A stretch of 23,367 nt of DNA from Poronia punctata (taxonomy: Eukaryota; Ascomycota; Sordariomycetes; Xylariales; Xylariaceae). The notes beneath the pieces were generated by a model. The model ran no database searches. It had not been told where the DNA came from and saw only the letters and a list, made by a program, of their open reading frames with translations. The position numbers and the translations under genes were made by a program. Positions 22,751 to 23,367 of the stretch are shown in pieces; within the stretch, counting starts at the first letter, position 1; every line of letters begins with the position of its first letter. The stretch lies in assembly GCA_022579005.1 (NCBI GenBank), contig MU401844.1, positions 1-23,367 on the forward strand, given 5' to 3'.

Positions 22751-23367
22751 AATATAAAGGAAAATAATTATTATCTTATTTTAATAGATTATATTAACTA
22801 TATTTAGTAGAGTAAAAGGTAGGAAACGGTGCTAAAATTAGCATAGCTAGTATATATATTAAATATATAAAATTAATTAATATGCGCATATAACTAGTTT
22901 ATAAGTGCGCGTTGCTTAACTTTTATAGTTAAGTAATATTTATATTTATTTTAATTATATGTTAGTTAAGCAGTTTAACTTACGCTTTAATTATAAAAGC
23001 TATAAAGTAAATTATGCTTATTGCTTAATAAAGCAGTAAGTAAAATGCGCTTTACGCTTTTTACTTTTTTAATATTATATATTTTTTATTTTAGCTTTAT
23101 TTTTAACGTTATAATTATTAAATAATTTAAAAGTATTTTTACTTAGTGCTATATAACGTATATACTTTATACTAAGTATATAAACTTTTTTTTTTATTAG
23201 TTATTATATATAACCTTATTATTAATAAACTTAAAATAATTATAGTATAATTTATAAAGCGCATAGTTAATGTTTTAATTAATACGCTATATATATTATA
23301 TTTTTTAAAATAAGCTTTGCTTATTTTTTTAATATTAAATTAATTATAGCTTAATTTGCTAATATAT
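22751..23367. other. AT-rich right end with clustered hairpins
   Basis: No gene is seen. Between 22,884 and 23,055 several imperfect inverted repeats sit side by side. TTGCTTAAC (22912-22920) pairs with GTTAAGTAA (22928-22936). GCGCA at 22884 pairs with TGCGC at 22906-22910. GTTAAG and TTTAAC lie within 22,970-22,985. GTAAA-ATGCGC-TTTAC sits at about 23,040-23,055. GCGC words are unusually common here for this DNA. It may be the end of a hairpin-rich or foldback element, but its borders are not visible. Confidence 0.4.

Overview
The window looks like nuclear DNA of a filamentous ascomycete (Pezizomycotina). Two things suggest this. The only intact gene belongs to a fungal family, the quinate-pathway repressors built like the last three domains of AROM. 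Almost everything else is extremely A+T-rich and carries the mark of repeat-induced point mutation (RIP): TpA is in great excess, CpA and TpG are nearly gone, and the surviving C and G sit mostly in CpT and ApG, so AGCT, GCTT, TAGC and CTAG recur everywhere. Species cannot be named from this.

Layout. 1-134 is an 8-bp tandem repeat. 135-346 is a solo LTR-like copy. 907-7860 is a decayed LTR retrotransposon with direct terminal repeats at 907-1141 and 7624-7860 around about 6.5 kb of sequence with no intact coding. 7861-8205 is an AT-rich flank. 8206 to about 11,280 is an island of normal composition holding one minus-strand gene (8206-10506) and its 5' region. 11,281-13,540 is AT-rich and empty. 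13,541-14,175 is a second, smaller island of intermediate composition with no recognisable gene. 14,176-23,367 is again mutated repeat DNA, T-rich on the plus strand to about 17.1 kb and A-rich from about 17.2 to 22.75 kb. It contains short tandem repeats, a palindrome and a cluster of hairpins near the right end.

The gene encodes about 766 residues: a cut-down shikimate-kinase-like domain without a working P-loop, a type I 3-dehydroquinase-like domain whose catalytic residues all look present, and a shikimate-dehydrogenase-like domain that has lost its catalytic lysine and nucleotide-binding glycines. This is the architecture of QutR (Aspergillus) and QA-1S (Neurospora), which hold back the activator of quinate catabolic genes. 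None of the usual quinate cluster partners is in the window, so the gene stands alone between blocks of silenced repeat DNA. Its stop codon falls almost exactly on the border with the mutated DNA.
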